From: Gemmatimonadota bacterium
GTDB taxonomy: Bacteria; Gemmatimonadota; Gemmatimonadetes; Palauibacterales; KS3-K002
Assembly: GCA_020350785.1 (NCBI GenBank)
Contig: CP070722.1
Coordinates: 139,221-184,078, forward strand
Reading direction: 5' to 3'
Length of the DNA stretch: 44,858 nucleotides
The stretch's first letter is position 1. Each line of letters begins with the position of its first letter. Shown one piece after another: positions 25,655-33,466 of the stretch. The notes under the pieces were generated by a model. The model made no database searches. It was not told the DNA's origin and saw only the letters and a list, made by a program, of their open reading frames with translations. The translations under genes were made by a program, and so were the position numbers.

Positions 25655-26274
25655 CGTGACTTCTCCCGCGTCAGGGGTCTGGATGCGACGGTTCCGAGGC
25701 GAAGACAACGTTGCCCGGCCGGGCAAACGTCTTCGCCAGCGGGCCGGAGGTTGGGGCGCTCTCGGGTTGGCGCGAGTGTCTCCAATACTCGGGGTGAAGG
25801 GTGTTCGGGGCAAGCGTTGAGCGTTGGGGGTGCGGGGCTCGGTATGAAGCGAGCGGTTGAGAACGGATGTCATCCGTGGCGGTGACGAGTACGGTCCTTG
25901 CCATTAGCAGGGGGTGCCTGGACCGACGGAGAGTGGCAGGCCGGCGGGAGAGATCAGCGGCTGGCCGGTCGGGAGCCAGGCGGCCGCCGAGCCGGGGTGT
26001 TGCCCGTAAGGTGATGGTGTCAAACGGGTTGAGGCCATTGTGAGCCTGAGGCGGCCGGAAGGGTGAGAAGCGAGTGTGCCGGTCGGGTGCTGGCATCCCG
26101 GCCGTGGCAGAAGTAGAGGGGTGTTGCAGTGTTGCAGCGCCGCCTCAGGAGTCAGTCTTGCGTGTGGCGCGGCTCCGGCTGTAAATTATTGAAGCCGAAC
26201 GAGTCCCGCCTTTTACAAGGGCCTCTCTTAGGCCGCCCGCTGACCGAACCCCCCTTTGGTCCGCCCCACTATCG
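25655..26274. other. 620-bp divergent intergenic region
   Basis: This region separates the M16 gene (minus) from the exopolysaccharide operon (plus). I see no gene: an open frame at 25671-26096 on the minus strand gives Pro/Arg/Thr-rich, non-protein-like sequence. An AT-rich spot at 26176-26197 (CGGCT, then GTAAATTATTGA, then AGCCG) has 5-bp inverted arms and is the most promoter-like element before the operon. The octamer GTGTTGCA occurs twice in tandem near 26120-26140. Confidence 0.5.
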
Positions 26275-27780
26275 GTGTGCCCGCCACACCTTTTTCGGAA
26301 TGTGATCTTGGTAAAGAAGAGCATCGGATCTTTCGGGATTTCGGTTCTGGACGACCGTCTTGGCGGCCCAGTTCCCGGTGGCTTGCATGCCCTGATTGGC
26401 GGGCCGGGCTCCGGGAAAACCATTGCAGCGCTCCAATTTCTGATGGAGGGCATCCGTCAGGGCGGGCGGGTGGCCCTGCTGACCCAGGCGCGCCCCGAGG
26501 ATGTGATCGAGGTCGCGCAATCGATCGGCGTCGGCCTGAACGGTCACCTCAGCTCCGGGGACTGGGCGATCATCGGCTACCAGTCCGGGTTCCGTGATCG
26601 TTACCGCCGGATCATCGAGCCGAGTGAGGTATTCGAGGAGTTGCGACGCTTTCTGGAAGAGGGGGCGGCGCCCGACCGTTTGGCGATCGACACATGCGGT
26701 CCGCTGATCAGCTCGCGGGACTCGGGGAGCGAAGCCGAGCTACTGGTGGACCTGCTGGGGCAGTTGGGATCGACGACGCTTCTCACCTTTGCGGGCGAGA
26801 GCACGGGTGAGCTGGGCCTTGGGTTCGACTTCATCTCGCAGCGCGCCGCGTTGATCCTGCAGATGGAGCTGCGGAGCAGCGGCCGCCGCGAGATGATTGT
26901 CCGCAAGACGCTTCGTCCGGTGGGCAGCAACGGGCCGATCACGTTTGATATTCGTGATGGGCGCGGGATCGTCAAGCCGGAGGCGGCGCCGAAGAAGCGG
27001 AGCAGTGATCTGGCCCCGGAGGTGAGGCGCCGCGTGCTACTGTTGGATGTGCCCGGTGATCTGGCGGAGGAGCTACGGCTTTGGCTGAGCGAGGCATTCG
27101 ACCTGGTCTATACGAAGGATCCGGTGGATGCCTTTCCGGAGCTGGCGCAGCGTGATTTCGGCGTGGTAGCGGTGCACATCGACCGGCGCACGGTCGCCCG
27201 GGGGTTGCACGTGATGCATCAGCTACGGCGGGCGGCGCGGCGGCCGCCGATCTTGCTGTTTTCGCCGGTGGACGTTCGAGCGAGCGATCGCGCCCAAGGG
27301 CTGCGCTCGGGTGCCGACGATTTCGTCTCCGGGGGCATCCATCCCGAGGAGTTGGCCTCGCGGATCGAGGCGCTGCTGCGCCGGGGTCGTAGCGATGTCG
27401 GAGACGACGAGGGTGCGCCGCCGAAGTTGCAGATGGCGCAGGGACCGGGGGCTCTGGAGGCGGACGACGTGAGGGACCTGGTCCGCGCTCACCTGAGCTC
27501 GCCGGGCGCGCCGATTTTTTCTCTGGTGATCTTCAAACCGGCCAAAGGGCGGGGCTTGCATGCGCTGGCCAACCATGTGGCGGATCGCATGCGGCATCAG
27601 ACCGGCGATCGAGTGAGTGTGTTCGATCACCAGGTCGAGGTCTACCTGCACGGCGCGCTGTCCACTCACGCGGAGCGTTTCCTGGAACGCGTCAGGCAGG
27701 AGCCCTTCAAGGAGGTTGCCGCCGAGGTCTACACGGCACCCACGGATCGGGAGCGGCTCCGGGAAGTGATCGGCGTCTAA
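26275..27780 (+). CDS. KaiC-like ATPase with pseudo-receiver and degenerate GGDEF-like domains
   Basis: The protein has 501 residues as drawn. The start is uncertain (GTG 26275; GTG 26302 and TTG 26308 are alternatives) and no good ribosome binding site decides it. Residues 16-235 are a RecA/KaiC-type ATPase: LDDRLGGPVPGGLHALIGGPGSGKT with Walker A at 42-49, and a Walker B-like RLAID ending at Asp139. Residues 252-371 look like a response-regulator receiver (RRVLLLDVPG, then GADDFVSGGIHPEELASRIEALLRRG) but lack the phosphoryl Asp, and the conserved Lys is Gly353. Residues about 412-500 resemble a GGDEF fold (FSLVIFKPAKG, then RHQTGDRVSVFDHQVEVYLHG) with the GGDEF motif lost. The stop abuts the next ATG. 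It is probably the regulator of this exopolysaccharide operon. Confidence 0.75.
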   Translation: MCPPHLFRNVILVKKSIGSFGISVLDDRLGGPVPGGLHALIGGPGSGKTIAALQFLMEGIRQGGRVALLTQARPEDVIEVAQSIGVGLNGHLSSGDWAIIGYQSGFRDRYRRIIEPSEVFEELRRFLEEGAAPDRLAIDTCGPLISSRDSGSEAELLVDLLGQLGSTTLLTFAGESTGELGLGFDFISQRAALILQMELRSSGRREMIVRKTLRPVGSNGPITFDIRDGRGIVKPEAAPKKRSSDLAPEVRRRVLLLDVPGDLAEELRLWLSEAFDLVYTKDPVDAFPELAQRDFGVVAVHIDRRTVARGLHVMHQLRRAARRPPILLFSPVDVRASDRAQGLRSGADDFVSGGIHPEELASRIEALLRRGRSDVGDDEGAPPKLQMAQGPGALEADDVRDLVRAHLSSPGAPIFSLVIFKPAKGRGLHALANHVADRMRHQTGDRVSVFDHQVEVYLHGALSTHAERFLERVRQEPFKEVAAEVYTAPTDRERLREVIGV

Positions 27781-29970
27781 ATGGCTGGTGTCCCGCGCTG
27801 GCCCTACTGGGGCCGCTTCGCGGCGCTGACCGTCGCGTCGCTGAGCCTGCTGTTCCTCTTCATCTTCGGGTTCCTCCCCCAGAGGTTCTTGCTGGAACTC
27901 GACTTCACCGAGAGCGGCTTCAGCTATCCGGTCATCAAGCCGCCGCTGCCGGCGGCGCCGTTGCCGCCGCCGCTGGCCGAGCGCCGGCCGACGCCGCGGG
28001 GGCCGGCGGAGAGGTTTTGGGCGGAGTATCTGGAGTTGACGCGAGCTGGCGATGGCGATGGGGCGCTTCGCTTGCTGGAGGAGTATCTGGCACGCCATCC
28101 GGGTGATTGGGGAGTGAGGCTTGAGTACGCGCGGGCGCTGTGGCGCCAGGGTCGACTCGACGATGCGATGGGCGCCTATCGCGCCGTCCTGGCGCGTCGC
28201 GGCGATCTCGAGGTCGAGCGCGAGTTGGCGCACCTCTATGTTGCGGCCCGGCGCTGGGACGCCGCCCTGAAGCTGTACGAGAAGATGGCGCGGGCTGCGC
28301 CGCAGGATACCGATCTGCTGCGCGAGCTGGCCGAGGTCGCGGTATGGGCGGAGCGGTACGGGCGAGCCGCTGAGGTCTACGAACGCCTCGTTGAGCTGTT
28401 CCCGGATGATCCCGAGCTTCGCCTACGCTGGGCGCGGGTTCTCTACTGGTCCGGCCGGCCGGAGCAGGCGGCACGTGTCTTGGACGGATTACCGCCCGAC
28501 TTCGACAGCGCCGCCCTCGAAGCGCTGCGATCGGCCATCGAGCTGTCGTTGCCGCCCCGCTCCGAGGACTACGCGCCTTCGCCGGAGGTCGGCCCCGAGC
28601 CGCTGGAGCTGGCCCGCGGGCTGGCCATGGAGGGGGCGGCCGACTCGGCGCTGGCCATCTACCGGCGCCTTCTGGAGGAGGGCCCCGAAGCGCACGGTCT
28701 GCTGTTGGAGATCGCCGATGTCTTCGAGTACCGGGCGAACGCTCCGGACAGTGCCATCGCCTACCTGCGGGCCTACATCGAGGTCGAACCCGAGTCTCAC
28801 GAAGCGCGCCTGAGGTTGGCGCGCCTGCTGGCTTGGTCGGGAGAGCTGGCGGCCGCAGAGGCCGAGCTCAACCGCTATCTGAGCTCGCAGCCGGATGACG
28901 CCGCGGCCTGGGCCACCCTGGGTGAGGTGCTTCGCTGGCGCGGCCAGCGCGGTCCGGCGGTACAGGCTTACCGGCGCGCGCTGATGATCGTCCCGGCGGA
29001 GCCGACGGCGAGCGCGGGCATGGCCTCGGTGCAGGCGCTGGTCGATACCGAGTTGGCGGCGCGCGGGATCATCGGCCCGGCCGGTGGCTTCGAGTACTTC
29101 AGCGATTCCGACGATTTCGCCTCGCTTCGGCTGCGTGGCGGCTGGCTGACGGGCTCGCCGCGGTTGCGGGGCGGATTGGACGCGGAGCTGGAGGAGATCC
29201 GGGGCTTCGATCTGGCGAGCGAGCTCTCCGACTTGACGGCGATCGGCGTGCAGGCGGTGGGCGAGAGCTGGTTGGGTGACGGTAGCTTCCATGGCGCGGC
29301 GGCTTTCGGCGCCTGGGTGCCGAGCGGTGGGGTGTCCGCCCAGCCCACGGCGCACTTGTCGCTATCGGCACCCAACCTGGGTGGCTCGGCCTTCCAGCTG
29401 GAGTATCGCCACGGCCCGGCACACGTCGAGACCGCCACGCTGGAGGCGGCCCTGGCCGGCCTGCGGGTCGATATGGCGGCGCTCCGCGTCTATCGCCCCC
29501 TGGGCGGGCGTTGGGAGCTGGCCTCGGGCGGCCGCGTTACCCGCTATTCGGGCGCGGGCGATTCCAATCTGCGAGCCGATGCCGCCTTGGGAATCTTTTA
29601 CCGACCCGATGCCAACTGGCTGTTGGGTTACGACGGCCGCCTGCTGGGCTTCACCGACCCCGCGCCCGCCCCGGGACGCCGACTCTACTGGGATCCTAAG
29701 TGGTCGTGGGAGAGCACGTTGCTGCTGGCGTGGCGCGCCGCGCCGGGGCCTGCCTGGGAGCTGGAGGCGCGGTTGAGCCCGGGACTTGCATGGGTGGAGG
29801 AACGCGACCTCGACCCGGCCGTTGCCGTTTTGTTGGGTGCGATACTAAATGCTCGCTATCACCTTGACGTCTGGACCGTGGAGGGTCGGGCGGGCTTCAA
29901 CCAGAGCCGGGCCGGAGGGTACCGGTCGTTCCAACTGGAGCTGGCGGTGAGCCGGCGGTTCGGACTGTAG
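27781..29970 (+). CDS. TPR/outer-membrane beta-barrel exopolysaccharide exporter (PgaA/PelB-like)
   Basis: The protein has 729 residues. A hydrophobic N-terminal segment (about 13-32) and a Pro-rich linker are followed by many TPR units (about 75-420; for example DGALRLLEEYLARHPGDWGVRLEYARALWRQGRLDDAMGAYRAVL). The C-terminal 290 residues are alternating amphipathic strands (GGFEYFSDSDDFASLRLRG, then YRSFQLELAVSRRFGL) consistent with a membrane beta-barrel. PgaA, BcsC and PelB share this TPR-plus-barrel plan and pass polysaccharide across the periplasm and outer membrane. The ATG directly follows the upstream stop, and the glycosyltransferase starts 4 nt after this gene, so the units are coupled. 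Sequence identity to PgaA cannot be judged here. Confidence 0.78.
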   Translation: MAGVPRWPYWGRFAALTVASLSLLFLFIFGFLPQRFLLELDFTESGFSYPVIKPPLPAAPLPPPLAERRPTPRGPAERFWAEYLELTRAGDGDGALRLLEEYLARHPGDWGVRLEYARALWRQGRLDDAMGAYRAVLARRGDLEVERELAHLYVAARRWDAALKLYEKMARAAPQDTDLLRELAEVAVWAERYGRAAEVYERLVELFPDDPELRLRWARVLYWSGRPEQAARVLDGLPPDFDSAALEALRSAIELSLPPRSEDYAPSPEVGPEPLELARGLAMEGAADSALAIYRRLLEEGPEAHGLLLEIADVFEYRANAPDSAIAYLRAYIEVEPESHEARLRLARLLAWSGELAAAEAELNRYLSSQPDDAAAWATLGEVLRWRGQRGPAVQAYRRALMIVPAEPTASAGMASVQALVDTELAARGIIGPAGGFEYFSDSDDFASLRLRGGWLTGSPRLRGGLDAELEEIRGFDLASELSDLTAIGVQAVGESWLGDGSFHGAAAFGAWVPSGGVSAQPTAHLSLSAPNLGGSAFQLEYRHGPAHVETATLEAALAGLRVDMAALRVYRPLGGRWELASGGRVTRYSGAGDSNLRADAALGIFYRPDANWLLGYDGRLLGFTDPAPAPGRRLYWDPKWSWESTLLLAWRAAPGPAWELEARLSPGLAWVEERDLDPAVAVLLGAILNARYHLDVWTVEGRAGFNQSRAGGYRSFQLELAVSRRFGL

Positions 29971-29974
29971 TCGC

Positions 29975-31288
29975 ATGGGTAGAAGAAGCCCTCACCTGCT
30001 GTTGCTTGCGGGCGCCATCATTGTCTCGATCGGCGTGCTGCTGATGGTCTGGGCCTCACGGGCGCCGGCGCAGGTGCAGATGTTCATCGTGCGGCTCTCG
30101 GTGGTGACGCTGTTGCTGTTTCTGATCATCCTGATCGCGCGTTACTTCACGCTGCTCTGGTTCGCCTATCTGCATCATCTGGAGTCGAGTGAGAAGAAGC
30201 GGAGCGTAGGCGTCGAGTATCCACCCGTGTCGATCCTCGTGCCGGCGTACAACGAGGGTAAGGTCATCATCGCGGCGGTGCAGAGCCTGCTGGAGATGGA
30301 CTACCCGCACTACGAGGTGATCGTCGTCGACGATGGTTCCACCGACGACACGCTGGCGAACGCGATGTCGCTGGCCGGCGCGTATGGGAGCTGCGAGGTC
30401 CGGGTAACCACGAAGCGCAACGGTGGCAAGGCCAGCTCTTTGAACGCCGGGCTGGCGATGGCGCGCTACCCGTTCGTGCTGTGCATGGATGCCGATTCGC
30501 GGCTCGAGCCACAGACGATCAGGGCGTCGATGGTGCACTTCAGCGATCCTTCGGTGGGTGCGGTGGCCGGGAACGTGAAAGTGATCAATCGCCGGAACAT
30601 ATGGACGCGGCTGCAGGCGCTGGAGTACATCGAAGGGCTGAACATGGCGCGCCGGGCGCAGGGATTCCTGAATTCCGTCAACATAGTGCCCGGGCCGATC
30701 GGCCTCTTCCGTCGCGATGTTCTGATCGCGGTCAACGGTTACGATCTCGACACTTTCGCCGAGGATGCGGACCTGACGCTGAAGATCCTGACCGCCGGTT
30801 GGCGGATCAAGTACGAGCCGAGAGCGGTGGCCTGGACCGAGGCGCCGGAGCGAGTCGTGGATCTCATCCAGCAGCGCTACCGTTGGACCCGTGGGATTCT
30901 TCAGGCTATGGGCAAGCACAGGCGCACGCTGTTGATGCCCCTGCCGGATGTACCGCTCTGGCTCTCGCTGTTGCAGATGGGGTTCGAGGCGATGCTGTGG
31001 CCGATGATGAACGTTTACGGCCATCTGTTCTTCGCCTACGTGGCATTGGCGTTCGGGATGAGTGAGGTGCTGCTGGCCTGGTGGGCGGTGCTCACCCTTC
31101 TCGATCTGGTAGCAGCGCTGGCGACCGTGGGTATGGAAGAGGAGCAGCTATCGCTGGTACCGTATGCGATCATCTATCGCTTCTTCTTCATTCTGCTCAT
31201 CGACGTGGTCAAGCTCTGCTCGACCATGGAGGAGGCATTGAACCTGCGAATGACGTGGGGGAAACTGGAGAGGGTGGGACGCATATGA
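29975..31288 (+). CDS. Family 2 processive glycosyltransferase (PgaC/IcaA-like)
   Basis: The protein has 437 residues. Two membrane helices (about 8-27 and 38-65) precede a GT-A domain with all hallmarks of processive synthases: SILVPAYNEG, VDDGS (118-122), DADS (172-175), EDAD (263-266) and QRYRW (300-304, the QxxRW motif). About three membrane helices follow to the C-terminus. It should polymerise a sugar nucleotide and push the chain through the inner membrane. PgaC (poly-N-acetylglucosamine) has this length and layout, but cellulose-, hyaluronan- or other hexose-type products are not excluded. The stop overlaps the next start (ATGA). Confidence 0.9.
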   Translation: MGRRSPHLLLLAGAIIVSIGVLLMVWASRAPAQVQMFIVRLSVVTLLLFLIILIARYFTLLWFAYLHHLESSEKKRSVGVEYPPVSILVPAYNEGKVIIAAVQSLLEMDYPHYEVIVVDDGSTDDTLANAMSLAGAYGSCEVRVTTKRNGGKASSLNAGLAMARYPFVLCMDADSRLEPQTIRASMVHFSDPSVGAVAGNVKVINRRNIWTRLQALEYIEGLNMARRAQGFLNSVNIVPGPIGLFRRDVLIAVNGYDLDTFAEDADLTLKILTAGWRIKYEPRAVAWTEAPERVVDLIQQRYRWTRGILQAMGKHRRTLLMPLPDVPLWLSLLQMGFEAMLWPMMNVYGHLFFAYVALAFGMSEVLLAWWAVLTLLDLVAALATVGMEEEQLSLVPYAIIYRFFFILLIDVVKLCSTMEEALNLRMTWGKLERVGRI

Positions 31289-31602
31289 GCATCGTCCAGA
31301 TTATGATGACGATCATCATCGTGACGATCCTGATCACGGTGATCCTGGGTGTGGCCTCCTACGGTGCGTACTGGCTTCGTCGCGGCCGCCGACCGGTGCA
31401 GCCGGTGGAGGTAGATACGGAGCCGCGGTTCTTCTACCGCTTTGTGCCGGCGGCCACCGAGGATGTGAGCATCGCGCCGCAGCACCCGGGCAGATCGAGG
31501 GAGACAATCGAAGCCGAGGACGAAGAGCCCGCCCGGCGCGAGCAACCCTCGGAGCTGGCTATGAGCACGCTCTATTTAGGACATGCCACGGCAAGCCTAT
31601 GA
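31285..31602 (+). CDS. Small membrane partner of the glycosyltransferase (PgaD-like position)
   Basis: The protein has 105 residues. One long hydrophobic segment (about 5-30, IMMTIIIVTILITVILGVASYGAYWL) is followed by a basic patch (RRGRRP) and a polar acidic tail. The start overlaps the glycosyltransferase stop by 4 nt and its end overlaps the deacetylase start by 20 nt, so all three are translationally coupled. By size and place it corresponds to PgaD, which with PgaC binds cyclic di-GMP; PgaD has two helices, this protein one, so the match is positional only. Confidence 0.65.
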   Translation: MSIVQIMMTIIIVTILITVILGVASYGAYWLRRGRRPVQPVEVDTEPRFFYRFVPAATEDVSIAPQHPGRSRETIEAEDEEPARREQPSELAMSTLYLGHATASL

Positions 31603-33370
31603 GCCGCCTCGCGCCCGCACGCCAGCGGCGTGGGGTGGCGCGATTCTGCTGCTTGGTCTCCTGACCGCCGGCCTGATCGGGGCCGCGGTTCTGCTTTGGC
31701 AGTCCATCGACATAGAGGCGGTGCTCGAGGCGGCCACCGACGAGCCGCCGGCGGTGGAGGCGGTGGTTGCGGAGGTGGTGCTGCCCAGGCTGCCGACAGT
31801 GGCGCCTTGGTCGGTCTACCTGTACGAGTCGCGGCACTCGGCCGATTTCTTCCCGGATTCCGAGTACTATCCGGCGCTCCTCGAGCGCTGGGGCGAGCTG
31901 CTGGGTGAGGTGGGGGCCGGCGTCTCGCGGGTCGGCGACGCCGGCTCGGTGGACGGGCTGCCGTCCGGGGTGTTGCTGGTGATCCCGGCAGCGGTCTGCC
32001 TGGACTCGGATGAGCGGGCCGCGGTCAAGCGGTTCCGCGGGCGTGGCGGCCACCTGCTGGTCAGCTGGGCGATCGGCGCCCGAGACGCCGATTGCAATTG
32101 GCTGGGGTATGGCTACGTCGGGGAGCTGACGGGCGCCGAGTCGGCGGGCCCGATGGAGGCAGGGCCGCCCACGTATCTGGTGGCCCCGCACGGAGGGGCG
32201 GCGACCGCCGGCCTGCCGCCCGGCAGCAGGATCGAGCTCAAGAACGAGCCCTGGATCGGCGTGCGGGCCGACGAGTCGGTGGTGTTCTGGTCGGACTGGG
32301 CACTGAACGCGAAGATGGCGCCGGGTGGGGGAGCGGCCGGCGCGGTGCTGACGTCGACGGGCGACTCGGGCGGGCGTCTGGCCTGGTTCGGCTACCGTCT
32401 TGATATGGGCGCCAGCGAGCGCGACCAGCGGCTGGTGGATCGACTGGCTCACAACGTGGCGCTCTGGGCCGGAGGCCACGTGGTCGCCGATGTCGACCCG
32501 TGGCCGCGAGGCTACCGCGCGGCCTTGACGGTCACTCAGGACGTCGAGCACAGCTTCCGCAATAGCCAGCGTCTGGCGCAGCGGCTCTCGCAGCTGGATG
32601 TTCCGGTCACCTTCTTCGTGGTCACGCAGCTGGCGATGCAGTATCCGGAGCTGGCGCGCTCGCTGCAGGCGGCCGGCGAGGTTGGAAGCCATGGTGTCGA
32701 CCATCGCCAGATCGCGGGGCGGCGCTGGGGGACCCAGCTGATGGCGATGTGGACCGCCCGGTCGGCGCTGGAGGACTGGTTGGGTGGGGCGCCCCCCGGC
32801 TTCAGGCCGCCTCGCGAGTTGTTCGATCGCTCCACGCTGGAAGGCTGGCGTCGCCTGGGCGGCCGCTATATCGCCGCTTCCAACGGTGCGCGCAGCGCCG
32901 CGCCGGAGCTGTTCCGGATGCGGGCGGGTGAGATCGTCGTTCTGCCGCGCGTGGTCGACGACGATTACACCGTGATGGTCGTGCGCGGACGGCGTGCGCC
33001 GGATGTATTGCGGGCGGAGTTCGAGGCGGCCGTGGAGAAGATCCGCTCGCTGGGCGGATTGGATCTGCTCACGACGCATACTCAGCTCATGGACTCGGAC
33101 GGGCGGATCGCGGCGGTCGAGTCGGCGGTGAACGTGGCGCGAGCGGCCGGTGATGTCTGGATCGCGCGGGCGTCAGAGGTAGCCGAGTGGTGGCTACAGC
33201 GGTCGGACCTGGAGGTCGAGGTGCGCGGGCGGCTGGACCACAGCGCGGCGGTGTCGGTTCGCAATCGTGGTGAGGAGTCGATCTCCGGTGCCTGGTTGCA
33301 TTTCTACCTACCCGAAGAACGCTCCACCTACGCGGCCCCGGAGATTGGTGAGGAGACCCTGGAAGCGTAG
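31583..33370 (+). CDS. Membrane-anchored polysaccharide deacetylase, C-terminus cut by an in-frame amber codon
   Basis: The protein has 595 residues to the TAG at 33368. One membrane helix lies at about 18-38. Residues about 70-300 form an alpha-beta domain (SGVLLVIPAAVCLDSDE) of a ThuA/DUF4350-like appearance. The NodB-type deacetylase domain follows (about 310-540): TVTQDVEHSF (Asp320), SHGVDH (metal His370 and His374) and PPGFRPPRE. It is expected to de-N-acetylate the polymer made by the upstream synthase, as PgaB does. A C-terminal beta domain starts at about 550 (AAVSVRNRGEESISGAWLHFYLP). After the TAG the same frame stays open for 29 codons to TGA 33458-33460, encoding FDARGLRVKLPMLVPGQTVD and more, a plausible completion of that domain. 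Confidence 0.85.
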   Translation: MPRQAYEPPRARTPAAWGGAILLLGLLTAGLIGAAVLLWQSIDIEAVLEAATDEPPAVEAVVAEVVLPRLPTVAPWSVYLYESRHSADFFPDSEYYPALLERWGELLGEVGAGVSRVGDAGSVDGLPSGVLLVIPAAVCLDSDERAAVKRFRGRGGHLLVSWAIGARDADCNWLGYGYVGELTGAESAGPMEAGPPTYLVAPHGGAATAGLPPGSRIELKNEPWIGVRADESVVFWSDWALNAKMAPGGGAAGAVLTSTGDSGGRLAWFGYRLDMGASERDQRLVDRLAHNVALWAGGHVVADVDPWPRGYRAALTVTQDVEHSFRNSQRLAQRLSQLDVPVTFFVVTQLAMQYPELARSLQAAGEVGSHGVDHRQIAGRRWGTQLMAMWTARSALEDWLGGAPPGFRPPRELFDRSTLEGWRRLGGRYIAASNGARSAAPELFRMRAGEIVVLPRVVDDDYTVMVVRGRRAPDVLRAEFEAAVEKIRSLGGLDLLTTHTQLMDSDGRIAAVESAVNVARAAGDVWIARASEVAEWWLQRSDLEVEVRGRLDHSAAVSVRNRGEESISGAWLHFYLPEERSTYAAPEIGEETLEA

Positions 33371-33466
33371 TTTGACGCGCGCGGGCTGCGGGTCAAGCTG
33401 CCGATGCTGGTGCCGGGGCAAACCGTCGACGTCCTGCTGCCGCGCCGGCCGACCGGCTGAGCGCGT

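Noticed and set aside
24365..25885. Open frame of about 500 codons antisense to the M16 peptidase
   Set aside because: The antisense protein is Arg/Gly/Val-rich with no recognisable domain, while the M16 frame has a signal peptide, HLFEH motif and ribosome binding site. High GC makes such shadow frames common.
25671..26096. Minus-strand open frame in the intergenic region before the exopolysaccharide operon
   Set aside because: The translation is Pro/Arg/Thr-rich and has no ribosome binding site; it overlaps the leader of the M16 gene.
31559..33079. Long open frame antisense to the deacetylase
   Set aside because: It is Arg/Gln/Pro-rich with no domain; the sense frame carries clear deacetylase motifs and overlaps its operon partners.
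33368..33370. Recoding of the TAG as pyrrolysine or another programmed readthrough
   Set aside because: No pyl genes or stem-loop of that kind are visible, and the enzyme family does not use pyrrolysine; mutation or sequence error is simpler.
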